Assembly (NCBI RefSeq): GCF_021155765.1
Contig: NC_060113.1
Location: 2,842,501-2,906,500, forward strand
Direction: 5' to 3'
Source: Diprion similis
Lineage: Eukaryota; Arthropoda; Insecta; Hymenoptera; Diprionidae
Length of the DNA stretch: 64,000 nucleotides
Shown in pieces: positions 12,301-23,824 of the stretch; position 1 is the stretch's first letter; every line of letters starts with the position of its first letter. A model generated the notes under the pieces. It was not told the origin of the DNA. It worked only from the letters and a program-made list of their open reading frames with translations, and searched no databases. Both the position numbers and the translations under genes were made by a program.

Positions 12301-15300
12301 TTTGCGAGAGGAATCGATTAATCGCAGTCCCGATACGCTGCGAGCAACACCTGCAAAGTTACAGCCGAAAAACTGCAGATTTTCATCGTCATTTCTCTGC
12401 TGCTGGTCCTAGGCTATTTTTCATGTGTTTTCTGAGTTCCTGGGCGTCGAATTAGTCTAAAAAGCGTCATACGGATCGATTCCCAGACGAAAGATTTTTC
12501 GGCCACAAAAAATCCAAGGCTAACCCCTTTGCATTTTTGGCGAAAATTTCGACGACTTTGAAAAGTGCTGCAATTAATTCTTTAGGGTACTTTTCCGACG
12601 TGATTTTGCGAGAGGAATCGATTAATCGCAGTCCCGATACGCTGCGAGCAACACCTGCAAAGTTACAGCCGAAAAACTGCAGATTTTCATCGTCATTTCT
12701 CTGCTGCTGGTCCTAGGCTATTTTTCATGTGTTTTCTGAGTTCCTGGGCGTCGAATTAGTCTAAAAAGCGTCATACGGATCGATTCCCAGACGAAAGATT
12801 TTTCGGCCAAAAAAAATCCAAGGCTAACCCCTTTGCATTTTTGGCGAAAATTTCGACGACTTTGAAAAGTGCTGCAATTAATTCTTTAGGGTACTATTCC
12901 GACGTGATTTTGCGAGAGGTATCGATTAATCGCAGTCCCGATACGCTGCGAGCAACACCTGCAAAGTTACAGCCAAAAAACTGCAGATTTTCATCGTCAT
13001 TTCTCTGCTGCTGGTCCTAGGCTATTTTTCATGTGTTTTCTGAGTTCCTGGGCGTCGAATTAGTCTAAAAAGCGTCATACGGATCGATTCCCAGACGAAA
13101 GATTTTTCGGCCACAAAAAATCCAAGGCTAACCCCTTTGCATTTTTGGCGAAAATTTCGACGACTTTGAAAAGTGCTGCAATTAATTCTTTAGGGTACTA
13201 TTCCGACGTGATTTTGCGAGAGGAATCGATTAATCGCAGTCCCGATACGCTGCGAGCAACACCTGCAAAGTTACAGCCGAAAAACTGCAGATTTTCATCG
13301 TCATTTCTCCGCTGCTGGTCCTAGGCTATTTTTCATGTGTTTTCTGAGTTCCTGGGCGTCGAATTAGTCTAAAAAGCGTCATACGGATCGATTCCCAGAC
13401 AAAAGATTTTTCGGCCAAAAAAAATCCAAGGCTAACCCCTTTGCATTTTTGGCGAAAATTTCGACGACTTTGAAAAGTGCTGCAATTAATTCTTTAGGGT
13501 ACTATTCCGACGTGATTTTGCAAGAGGAATCGATTAATCGCAGTCCCGATACGCTGCGAGCAACACCTGCAAAGTTACAGCCAAAAAACTGCAGATTTTC
13601 ATCGTCGTTTCTCTGCTGCTGGTCCTGGGCTATTTTTCATGTGTTTTCTGAGTTCCTGGGCGTCGAATTAGTCTAAAAAGCGTCATACGGATCGATTCCC
13701 AGACAAAAGATTTTTCGGCCAAAAAAAATCCAAGGCTAACCCCTTTGCATTTTTGGCGAAAATTTCGACGACGTTGAAAGGTGCTGCAATTAATTCTTTG
13801 GGGTACTATTCCGACGTGATTTTGCGAGAGGAATCGATTAATCGCAGTCCCGATACGCTGCGAGCAACACCTGCAAAGTTACAGCCGAAAAACTGCAGAT
13901 TTTCATCGTCATTTCTCTGCTGCTGGTCCTAGGCTATTTTTCATGTGTTTTCTGAGTTCCTGGGCGTCGAATTAGTCTAAAAAGCGTCATACGGATCGAT
14001 TCCCAGACAAAAGATTTTTCGGCCAAAAAAAATCCATGACTAACCCCTTTGCATTTTTGGCGAAAATTTCGACGACTTTGAAAAGTGCTGCAATTAATTC
14101 TTTAGGGTACTATTCCGACGTGATTTTGCGAGTGGAATCGATTAATCGCAGTCCCGATACGCTGCGAGCAACACCTGCAAAGTTACAGCCAAAAAACTGC
14201 AGATTTTCATCGTCATTTCTCTGCTGCTGGTCCTAGGCTATTTTTCATGTGTTTTCTGAGTTCCTGGGCGTCGAATCAGTCTAAAAAGCGTCATACGGAT
14301 CGATTCCCAGACGAAAGATTTTTCGGCCAAAAAAAATCCAAGGCTAACCCCTTTGCATTTTTGGCGAAAATTTCGACGACTTTGAAAAGTGCTGCAATTA
14401 ATTCTTTAGGGTACTATTCCGACGTGATTTTGCGAGAGGAATCGATTAATCGCAGTCCCGATACGCTGCGAGCAACACCTGCAAAGTTACAGCCGAAAAA
14501 CTGCAGATTTTCATCGTCATTTCTCTGCTGCTGGTCCTAGGCTATTTTTCATGTGTTTTCTGAGTTCCTGGGCGTCGAATTAGTCTAGAAAGCGTCATAC
14601 GGATCGATTCCCAGACGAAAGATTTTTCGGCCAAAAAAAATCCAAGGTTAACCCCTTTGCATTTTTGGCGAAAATTTCGACGACTTTGAAAAGTGCTGCA
14701 ATCAATTCTTTAGGGTACTATTCCGACGTGATTTTGCGAGAGGAATCGATTAATCGCAGTCCCGATACGCTGCGAGCAACACCTGCAAAGTTACAGCCGA
14801 AAAACTGCAGATTTTCATCGTCATTTCTCTGCTGCTGGTCCTAGGCTATTTTTCATGTGTTTTCTGAGTTCCTGGGCGTCGAATCAGTCTCAAAAGCGTC
14901 ATACGGATCGATTCCCAGACGAAAGATTTTTCGGCCACAAAAAATCCAAGGCTAACCCCTTTGCATTTTTGGCGAAAATTTCGACGACTTTGAAAAGTGC
15001 TGCAATTAATTCTTTAGGGTACTATTCCGACGTGATTTTGCGAGAGGAATCGATTAATCGCAGTCCCGATACGCTGCGAGCAACACCTGCAAAGTTACAG
15101 CCGAAAAACTGCAGATTTTCATCGTCATTTCTCTGCTGCTGGTCCTAGGCTATTTTTCATGTGTTTTCTGAGTTCCTGGGCGTCGAATTAGTCTAAAAAG
15201 CGTCATACGGATCGATTCCCAGACGAAAGATTTTTCGGCCAAAAAAAATCCAAGGCTAACCCCTTTGCATTTTTGGCGAAAATTTCGACGACTTTGAAAA

Positions 15301-18300
15301 GTGCTGCAATCAATTCTTTAGGTTACTATTCCGACGTGATTTTGCGAGAGGAATCGATCAATCGCAGTCCCGATACGCTGCGAGCAACACCTGCAAAGTT
15401 ACAGCCGAAAAACTGCAGATTTTCATCGTCATTTCTCTGCTGCTGGTCCTAGGCTATTTTTCATGTGTTTTCTGAGTTCCTGGGCGTCGAATTAGTCCAA
15501 AAAGCGTCATACGGATCGATTCCCAGACGAAAGATTTTTCGGCCAAAAAAAATCCAAGGCTAACCCCTTTGCATTTTTGGCGAAAATTTCGACGACTTTG
15601 AAAAGTGCTTCAATTAATTCTTTAGGGTACTATTCCGACGTGATTTTGCGAGAGGAATCGATTAATCGCAGTCCCGATACGCTGCGAGCAACACCTGCAA
15701 AGTGACAGCCAAAAAACTGCAGATTTTCATCGTCATTTCTCTGCTGCTGGTCCTAGGCTATTTTTCATGTGTTTTCTGAGTTCCTGGGCGTCGAATTAGT
15801 CTAAAAAGCGTCATACGGATCGATTCCCAGACGAAAGATTTTTCGGCCACAAAAAATCCAAGGCTAACCCCTTTGCATTTTTGGCGAAAATTTCGACGAC
15901 TTTGAAAAGTGCTGCAATTAATTCTTTAGGGTACTTTTCCGACGTGATTTTGCGAGAGGAATCGATTAATCGCAGTCCCGATACGCTGCGAGCAACACCT
16001 GCAAAGTTACAGCCGAAAAACTGCAGATTTTCATCGTCATTTCTCTGCTGCTGGTCCTAGGCTATTTTTCATGTGTTTTCTGAGTTCCTGGGCGTCGAAT
16101 TAGTCTAAAAAGCGTCATACGGATCGATTCCCAGACGAAAGATTTTTCGGCCAAAAAAAATCCAAGGCTAACCCCTTTGCATTTTTGGCGAAAATTTCGA
16201 CGACTTTGAAAAGTGCTGCAATTAATTCTTTAGGGTACTATTCCGACGTGATTTTGCGAGAGGTATCGATTAATCGCAGTCCCGATACGCTGCGAGCAAC
16301 ACCTGCAAAGTTACAGCCGAAAAACTGCAGATTTTCATCGTCATTTCTCTGCTGCTGGTCCTAGGCTATTTTTCATGTGTTTTCTGAGTTCCTGGGCGTC
16401 GAATTAGTCTAAAAAGCGTCATACGGATCGATTCCCAGACGAAAGATTTTTCGGCCACAAAAAATCCAAGGCTAACCCCTTTGCATTTTTGGCGAAAATT
16501 TCGACGACTTTGAAAAGTGCTGCAATTAATTCTTTAGGGTACTATTCCGACGTGATTTTGCGAGAGGAATCGATTAATCGCAGTCCCGATACGCTGCGAG
16601 CAACACCTGCAAAGTTACAGCCGAAAAACTGCAGATTTTCATCGTCATTTCTCCGCTGCTGGTCCTAGGCTATTTTTCATGTGTTTTCTGAGTTCCTGGG
16701 CGTCGAATTAGTCTAAAAAGCGTCATACGGATCGATTCCCAGACAAAAGATTTTTCGGCCAAAAAAAATCCAAGGCTAACCCCTTTGCATTTTTGCCGAA
16801 AATTTCGACGACTTTGAAAAGTGCTGCGATTAATTCTTTAGGGTACTATTCCGACGTGATTTTGCGAGAGGAATCGATTAATCGCAGTCCCGATACGCTG
16901 CGAGCAACACCTGGAAAGTTACAGCCAAAAAACTGCAGATTTTCATCGTCATTTCTCTGCTGCTGGTCCTGGGCTATTTTTCATGTGTTTTCTGAGTTCC
17001 TGGGCGTCGAATTAGTCTCAAAAGCGTCATACGGATCGATTCCCAGACAAAAGATTTTTCGGCCAAAAAAAATCCAAGGCTAACCCCTTTGCATTTTTGG
17101 CGAAAATTTCGACGACGTTGAAAGGTGCTGCAATTAATTCTTTGGGGTACTATTCCGACGTGATTTTGCGAGAGGAATCGATTAATCGCAGTCCCGATAC
17201 GCTGCGAGCAACACCTGCAAAGTTACAGCCAAAAAACTGCAGATTTTCATCGTCATTTCTCTGCTGCTGGTCCTGGGCTATTTTTCATGTGTTTTCTGAG
17301 TTCCTGGGCGTCGAATTAGTCTAAAAAGCGTCATACGGATCGATTCCCAGACAAAAGATTTTTCGGCCAAAAAAAATCCAAGGCTAACCCCTTTGCATTT
17401 TTGGCGAAAATTTCGACGACTTTGAAAAGTGCTGCAATTAATTCTTTAGGGTACTATTCCGACGTGATTTTGCAAGAGGAATCGATTAATCGCAGTCCCG
17501 ATACGCTGCGAGCAACACCTGCAAAGTTACAGCCAAAAAACTGCAGATTTTCATCGTCGTTTCTCTGCTGCTGGTCCTGGGCTATTTTTCATGTGTTTTC
17601 TGAGTTCCTGGGCGTCGAATTAGTCTAAAAAGCGTCATACGGATCGATTCCCAGACAAAAGATTTTTCGGCCAAAAAAAATCCAAGGCTAACCCCTTTGC
17701 ATTTTTGGCGAAAATTTCGACGACGTTGAAAGGTGCTGCAATTAATTCTTTGGGGTACTATTCCGACGTGATTTTGCGAGAGGAATCGATTAATCGCAGT
17801 CCCGATACGCTGCGAGCAACACCTGCAAAGTTACAGCCGAAAAACTGCAGATTTTCATCGTCATTTCTCTGCTGCTGGTCCTAGGCTATTTTTCATGTGT
17901 TTTCTGAGTTCCTGGGCGTCGAATTAGTCTAAAAAGCGTCATACGGATCGATTCCCAGAAAAAAGATTTTTCGGCCAAAAAAAATCCAAGGCTAACCCCT
18001 TTGCATTTTTGGCGAAAATTTCGACGACTTTGAAAAGTGCTGCAATTAATTCTTTAGGGTACTATTCCGACGTGATTTTGCGAGAGGAATCGATTAATCG
18101 CAGTCCCAATACGCTGCGAGCAACACCTGCAAAGTTACAGCCGAAAAACTGCAGATTTTCATCGTCGTTTCTCTGCTGCTGGTCCTAGGCTATTTTTCAT
18201 GTGTTTTCTGAGTTCCTGGGCGTCGAATTAGTCTAAAAAGCGTCATACGGATCGATTCCCAGACGAAAGATTTTTCGGCCACAAAAAATCCAAGGCTAAC

Positions 18301-21300
18301 CCCTTTGCATTTTTGGCCAAAATTTCGACGACTTTGAAAAGTGCTGCAATTAATTCTTTAGGGTACTATTCCGACGTGATTTTGCGAGAGGAATCGATTA
18401 ATCGCAGTCCCAATACGCTGCGAGCAACACCTGCAAAGTTACAGCCAAAAAACTGCAGATTTTCATCGTCATTTCTCTGCTGCTGGTCCTAGGCTATTTC
18501 TCATGTGTTTTTTGAGTTCCTGGGCGTCGAATTAGTCTAAAAAGCGTCATACGGATCGATTCCCAGACAAAAGATTCTTCGGCCAAAAAAAATCCAAGGC
18601 TAACCCCTTTGCATTTTTGGCGAAAATTTCGACGACTTTGAAAAGTGCTGCAATTATTTCTTTGGGGTACTATTCCGACGTGATTTTGCGAGAGAAATCG
18701 ATTAATCGCAGTCCCGATACGCTGCGAGCAACACCTGCAAAGTTACAGCCGAAAAACTGCAGATTTTCATCGTCATTTCTCTGCTGCTGGTCCTAGGCTA
18801 TTTTTCATGTGTTTTCTGAGTTCCTGGGCGTCGAATTAGTCTAAAAAGCGTCATACGGATCGATTCCCAGACGAAAGATTTTTCGGCCAAAAAAAATCCA
18901 AGGCTAACCCCTTTGCATTTTTGGCGAAAATTTCGACGACTTTGAAAAGTGCTGCAATTAATTCTTTAGGGTACTATTCCGACGTGATTTTGCGAGAGGT
19001 ATCGATTAATCGCAGTCCCGATACGCTGCGAGCAACACCTGCAAAGTTACAGCCAAAAAACTGCAGATTTTCATCGTCATTTCTCTGCTGCTGGTCCTAG
19101 GCTATTTTTCATGTGTTTTCTGAGTTCCTGGGCGTCGAATTAGTCTAAAAAGCGTCATACGGATCGATTCCCAGACGAAAGATTTTTCGGCCACGAAAAA
19201 TCCAAGGCTAACCCCTTTGCATTTTTGGCGAAAATTTCGACGACTTTGAAAAGTGCTGCAATTAATTCTTTAGGGTACTATTCCGACGTGATTTTGCGAG
19301 AGGAATCGATCAATCGCAGTCCCGATACGCTGCGAGCAACACCTGCAAAGTTACAGCCGAAAAACTGCAGATTTTCATCGTCATTTCTCCGCTGCTGGTC
19401 CTAGGCTATTTTTCATGTGTTTTCTGAGTTCCTGGGCGTCGAATTAGTCTAAAAAGCGTCATACGGATCGATTCCCAGACAAAAGATTTTTCTGCCAAAA
19501 AAAATCCAAGGCTAACCCCTTTGCATTTTTGGCGAAAATTTCGACGACTTTGAAAAGTGCTGCAATCAATTCTTTAGGGTACTATTCCGACGTGATTTTG
19601 CGAGAGGAATCGATTAATCGCAGTCCCGATACGCTGCGAGCAACACCTGCAAAGTTACAGCCGAAAAACTGCAGATTTTCATCGTCGTTTCTCTGCTGCT
19701 GGTCCTAGGCTATTTTTCATGTGTTTTCTGAGTTCCTGGGCGTCGAATTAGTCTAAAAAGCGTCATACGGATCGATTCCCAGACGAAAGATTTTTCGGCC
19801 ACAAAAAATCCAAGGCTAACCCCTTTGCATTTTTGGCGAAAATTTCGACGACTTTGAAAAGTGCTGCAATTATTCCTTTGGGGTACTATTCCGACGTGAT
19901 TTTGCGAGAGGAATCGATTAATCGCAGTCCTGATACGCTGCGAGCAACACCTGCAAAGTTACAGCCGAAAAACTGCAGATTTTCATCGTCATTTCTCTGC
20001 TGCTGGTCCTAGGCTATTTTTCATGTGTTTTCTGAGTTCCTGGGCGTCGAATTAGTCTAAAAAGCGTCATACGGATCGATTCCCAGACGAAAGATTTTTC
20101 GGCCAAAAAAAATCCAAGGCTAACCCCTTTGCATTTTTGGCGAAAATTTCGACGACTTTGAAAAGTGCTGCAACTAATTCTTCAGGGTACTATTCCGACG
20201 TGATTTTGCGAGAGGAATCGATTAATCGCAGTCCCGATACGCTGCGAGCAACACCTGCAAAGTTACAGCCGAAAAACTGCAGATTTTCATCGTCATTTCT
20301 CTGCTGCTGGTCCTAGGCTATTTTTCATGTGTTTTCTGAGTTCCTGGGCGTCGAATTAGTCTAAAAAGCGTCATACGGATCGATTCCCAGACAAAAGATT
20401 TTTCGGCCAAAAAAAATCCAAGGCTAACCCCTTTGCATTTTTGGCGAAAATTTCGACGACTTTGAAAAGTGCTGCAATTAATTTTTTAGGGTACTATTCC
20501 GACGTGATTTTGCGAGAGGTATCGATTAATCGCAGTCCCGATACGCTGCGAGCAACACCTGCAAAGTTACAGCCAAAAAACTGCAGATTTTCATCGTCAT
20601 TTCTCTGCTGCTGGTCCTAGGCTATTTTTCATGTGTTTTCTGAGTTCCTGGGCGTCGAATTAGTCTAAAAAGCGTCATACGGATCGATTCCCAGACGAAA
20701 GATTTTTCGGCCACAAAAAATCCAAGGCTAACCCCTTTGCATTTTTGGCGAAAATTTCGACGACTTTGAAAAGTGCTGCAATTAATTCTTTAGGGTACTA
20801 TTCCGACGTGATTTTGCGAGAGGAATCGATTAATCGCAGTCCCGATACGCTGCGAGCAACACCTGCAAAGTTACAGCCGAAAAACTGCAGATTTTCATCG
20901 TCATTTCTCTGCTGCTGGTCCTAGGCTATTTTTCATGTGTTTTCTGAGTTCCTGGGCGTCGAATTAGTCTAAAAAGCGTCATACGGATCGATTCCCAGAC
21001 AAAAGATTTTTCGGCCAAAAAAAATCCAAGGCTAACCCCTTTGCATTTTTGGCGAAAATTTCGACGACTTTGAAAAGTGCTGCAATTAATTCTTTAGGGT
21101 ACTATTCCGACGTGATTTTGCGAGAGGAATCGATTAATCGCAGTCCCGATACGCTGCGAGCAACACCTGCAAAGTTACAGCCGAAAAACTGCAGATTTTC
21201 ATCGTCATTTCTCTGCTGCTGGTCCTAGGCTATTTTTCATGTGTTTTCTGAGTTCCTGGGCGTCGAATTAGTCTAAAAAGCGTCATACGGATCGATTCCC

Positions 21301-21637
21301 AGACAAAAGATTTTTCGGCCAAAAAAAATCCAAGGCTAACCCCTTTGCATTTTTGGCGAAAATTTCGACGACTTTGAAAAGTGCTGCAAATAATTCTTTA
21401 GGGTACTATTCCGACGTGATTTTGCGAGAGGAATCGATTAATCGCAGTCCCGATACGCTGCGAGCAACACCTGCAAAGTTACAGCCGAAAAACTGCAGAT
21501 TTTCATCGTCATTTCTCTGCTGCTGGTCCTAGGCTATTTTTCATGTGTTTTCTGAGTTCCTGGGCGTCGAATTAGTCTAAAAAGCGTCATAATAATCGAT
21601 TCCCAGACAAAAGATTTTCCGGCCAAAAAAAATCCAA
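3398..21637 (+). repeat. 304-bp satellite array, 60 in-register monomers
   Basis: A tandem head-to-tail satellite. The landmark AAGGCTAACCCCTTTGCA recurs at 3398 + 304k; I checked many positions (for example 7046, 9782, 18598, 21638), and 60 steps give exactly 18,240 bp, so there is no net insertion or deletion. Monomers differ by a few substitutions only. Each normally contains CTGCAG, two ATCGAT sites and the perfect palindrome CGATTAATCG. Shared variants define higher-order blocks. Short open frames of 66-97 codons in some monomers are not genes: 304 is not a multiple of 3, most copies carry an in-frame TAG in TCCTAGG, and no domain is visible. It is probably heterochromatic or centromeric satellite DNA, but the location is inference. 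Confidence 0.98.
10086..11605 (+). repeat. Trimeric higher-order repeat block in satellite
   Basis: Monomers starting 10086 and 10390 share diagnostic variants with those starting 10998 and 11302: GCTTCAATTAATTC plus ACACCCGCAAAG in the first of each pair, CCATGACTAACC plus GCGAGTGGAATCG in the second. The spacing is 912 bp, or three monomers. The second type appears again at 14038, nine monomers further on. This shows that multi-monomer blocks, not just single units, were duplicated. Confidence 0.8.
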
Positions 21638-22112
21638 GGCTAACCCCTTTGCATTTTTGGTGAAAATTTCGACGACTTTGAAAAGTGCTGCAATTAATTT
21701 TGTAGGACACTATTCCGACGTAATTTTGCGAGAGGAATCGATCAAGCGCATTCCAAATACGCTGCGAGCACCACCTGCGAAGTTACAGGCGAAAAACTGC
21801 TTATTTTCGTCCTTATCTCTCTGCTGTTGGTCCTACGCTCTTTTTCATGTGTTTTTCGAGTTCCTGGGGGTCGATTCACTCCGGAAAGTTTCGTACAAAT
21901 CGATCCAGAGACGGAAAATTTTCGGCTCTGGAAATGAGAAAACAACTATGGCCAACCCCTTTGGATTTTCAGCGAAAATTTTGACGATCCTGAAAAGTGC
22001 TGCTTCAAAATCTCTAGGCTATATTATGACGTAATTCTGCGAGAAAAAACGATTGAGCGCAGTTTGAATGCGCTGCGAGCAACGGATCGAAAGTTACAGC
22101 CAAAAACGAATG
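21638..22112 (+). repeat. Diverged right-edge satellite monomers
   Basis: One 313-bp monomer starting at 21638 and a partial one starting near 21951 (landmark GGCCAACCCCTTTGG) diverge progressively from the core. Similarity fades after about 22112. Some variants, such as TTTGGATTTT and CTCCGGAAAG, are shared with the left-edge monomers rather than the core, so they look like an older form of the repeat. Confidence 0.88.
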
Positions 22113-22431
22113 CCGTATTTTTTCAATAATTCGGTGCTTCATCCTCATTGAAAGTACATTCTTGCTACTTTGTTCTATGGTTCTTGTGCTTGAGCCAATT
22201 TTTTCACACCCTCTCATCGCACATTGTAAAAATATTTTTGGCTATAATATGAAATTTCATGAAAGTTATTGAAAATCCATTGCTAGATTAAACCGACGTC
22301 GCATCAACTGGAATTGAATTGAAATTTTACGAGCAACTAATTTTCGTTCAACGTGCGGTGGAAATTTCCGTGAAAACGTAACAATCGTCATTATAGTCTG
22401 GAATGTGACTCGGTTTTCTTTAGTTCTCACG

Positions 22432-22790
22432 TATCATCGCCTTTTGTAAGGGAATCAGTGGATAAATCACGAGATGATATTCGAACAGCAATTTGTAAAA
22501 GATAACGTATTGAGACAATAATCAACGGATCTCGTTGAAAAAAAAGTACCAACAGCTGATTCTTCATCCCAACTTCGCATTATGCGCGTCGTAATTTCGC
22601 GTGAAAATGGTGAATTATAATGATGCGATCATTACAATCGAATTTATTCACGACTCAAAACGCCGAATACCAAGAAGACGAAGTAATCGATCTAGCCTAT
22701 ATATTATGTAATCAGCAGATACGATTCATACGTATTAATACCTGTAACGATACTTCACGGAGTTAATATGTTAGAGGAAACGAAACAGGT
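22432..22790 (+). repeat. Right copy of satellite-flanking direct repeat
   Basis: 22432-22512 resembles 643-722 and 22527-22790 resembles 2034-2280, in the same order and direct orientation. Key shared words are AAAAAGTACCAAC-like sequence, GCCGAATACCAAGAAGAC, AATACCTGTAACGATACT and GAGGAAACGAAACA. Because both copies lie outside the array, the satellite is bracketed by direct repeats. No coding potential is seen. Confidence 0.75.
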
Positions 22791-23824
22791 CATGAATATA
22801 GGTATAATGTTCTGTTAGTTAAAACTTGATGTAAATTTAAGAATATTTTTTTATTGAAAATATTTTGTATATTTAGATGTATAGGTACATAAAATGTGTA
22901 TAAATTTTTGTGTTGCTCCATCAATAAAAAAAAAGAAAATAATAATAATTACTTGTATACATCTATCGTAATGAATTATCGTACACATAGTGTAACGATG
23001 TATAACAGTAAAATTATTATTACGGTGACGGGGGAGAAAGAAAAGAGCCTCGCACTAATGAAAAAGGAACAAACCGCAGAACTCACAGCTGTATACACAA
23101 GAAGCAGATAAAGTATAATAATAAATATATCATTATATTGTTTAGTCGAGATTTACGTATCTAGGACGAAAAGAAAGGCAATGAAACAAAAGCATATTTA
23201 GAATTGAAAAGTCTCCAAACAAGGAGAAGAAACAATTTTCTCAAAACAACCATATTACATTATTATCCACTCAACAATGTTATGTCTATCCATATACATA
23301 TATTGTGAAAAATTTTTATCGCCTTGCATTTCAAGCATCATATTATACGTTTTAGCTTTGCACGTAAACTACAGTTTTTCATGATCCAATTTTATTATCT
23401 ACTTTAAATACTTTTCATAACTTTTACACAAGTTATTGGCGAGCAGTTGTTTTCATTACGACGCCAATTGACGAGACGATTCGTCCAACGTAACCGAGGA
23501 CGTCGAACCAGCCGGCGAAAGTAGGTTTTGTACATCGTTTTACCCATAATACGTGTTATTTGTTCGGATTTTCTCGTTTTATTTAATTTTCTTCTCTTGA
23601 ATTTGTTTGTGGTTTTCCTTTCTTTCCTCGTTTTTCAAATGCTTTTCTCGAACTTGACAAGACGAACTCCGACCAATCCTCCCTCGCACGCCGCGTGCAG
23701 AAGAAGAGTTATACAGTGCAAATTACCAACGAAATTGAATTGAAATTGGTTTTTGAATGTTACACAGAATGTTCGATCTCCACGCGGTATTTTCTTCGAT
23801 CGATTTACATTTTTTGAGTTATAT
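22791..23824. other. 3' flank of first tetraspanin gene
   Basis: AT-rich, no gene recognised. It should contain the 3' untranslated region of the minus-strand tetraspanin that stops at 23825-23827. Confidence 0.5.
23578..23583 (-). terminator. Candidate polyadenylation signal, first tetraspanin
   Basis: AATAAA on the minus strand, about 240 nt past the stop codon of the first tetraspanin. It is the right motif in the right place, but this hexamer is common in AT-rich DNA. Confidence 0.4.

Noticed and set aside
3417-17628. Repeated 66-97 codon open frames (MAKISTTLKS...) across the satellite
   Set aside because: They are the same frame of the 304-bp monomer. Most copies are closed by TAG in TCCTAGG, the frame shifts at each monomer because 304 is not divisible by 3, and there is no domain or promoter.
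3398-21637. CRISPR array or minisatellite gene
   Set aside because: Units are contiguous with no unique spacers and the context is eukaryotic; this is ordinary head-to-tail satellite DNA.
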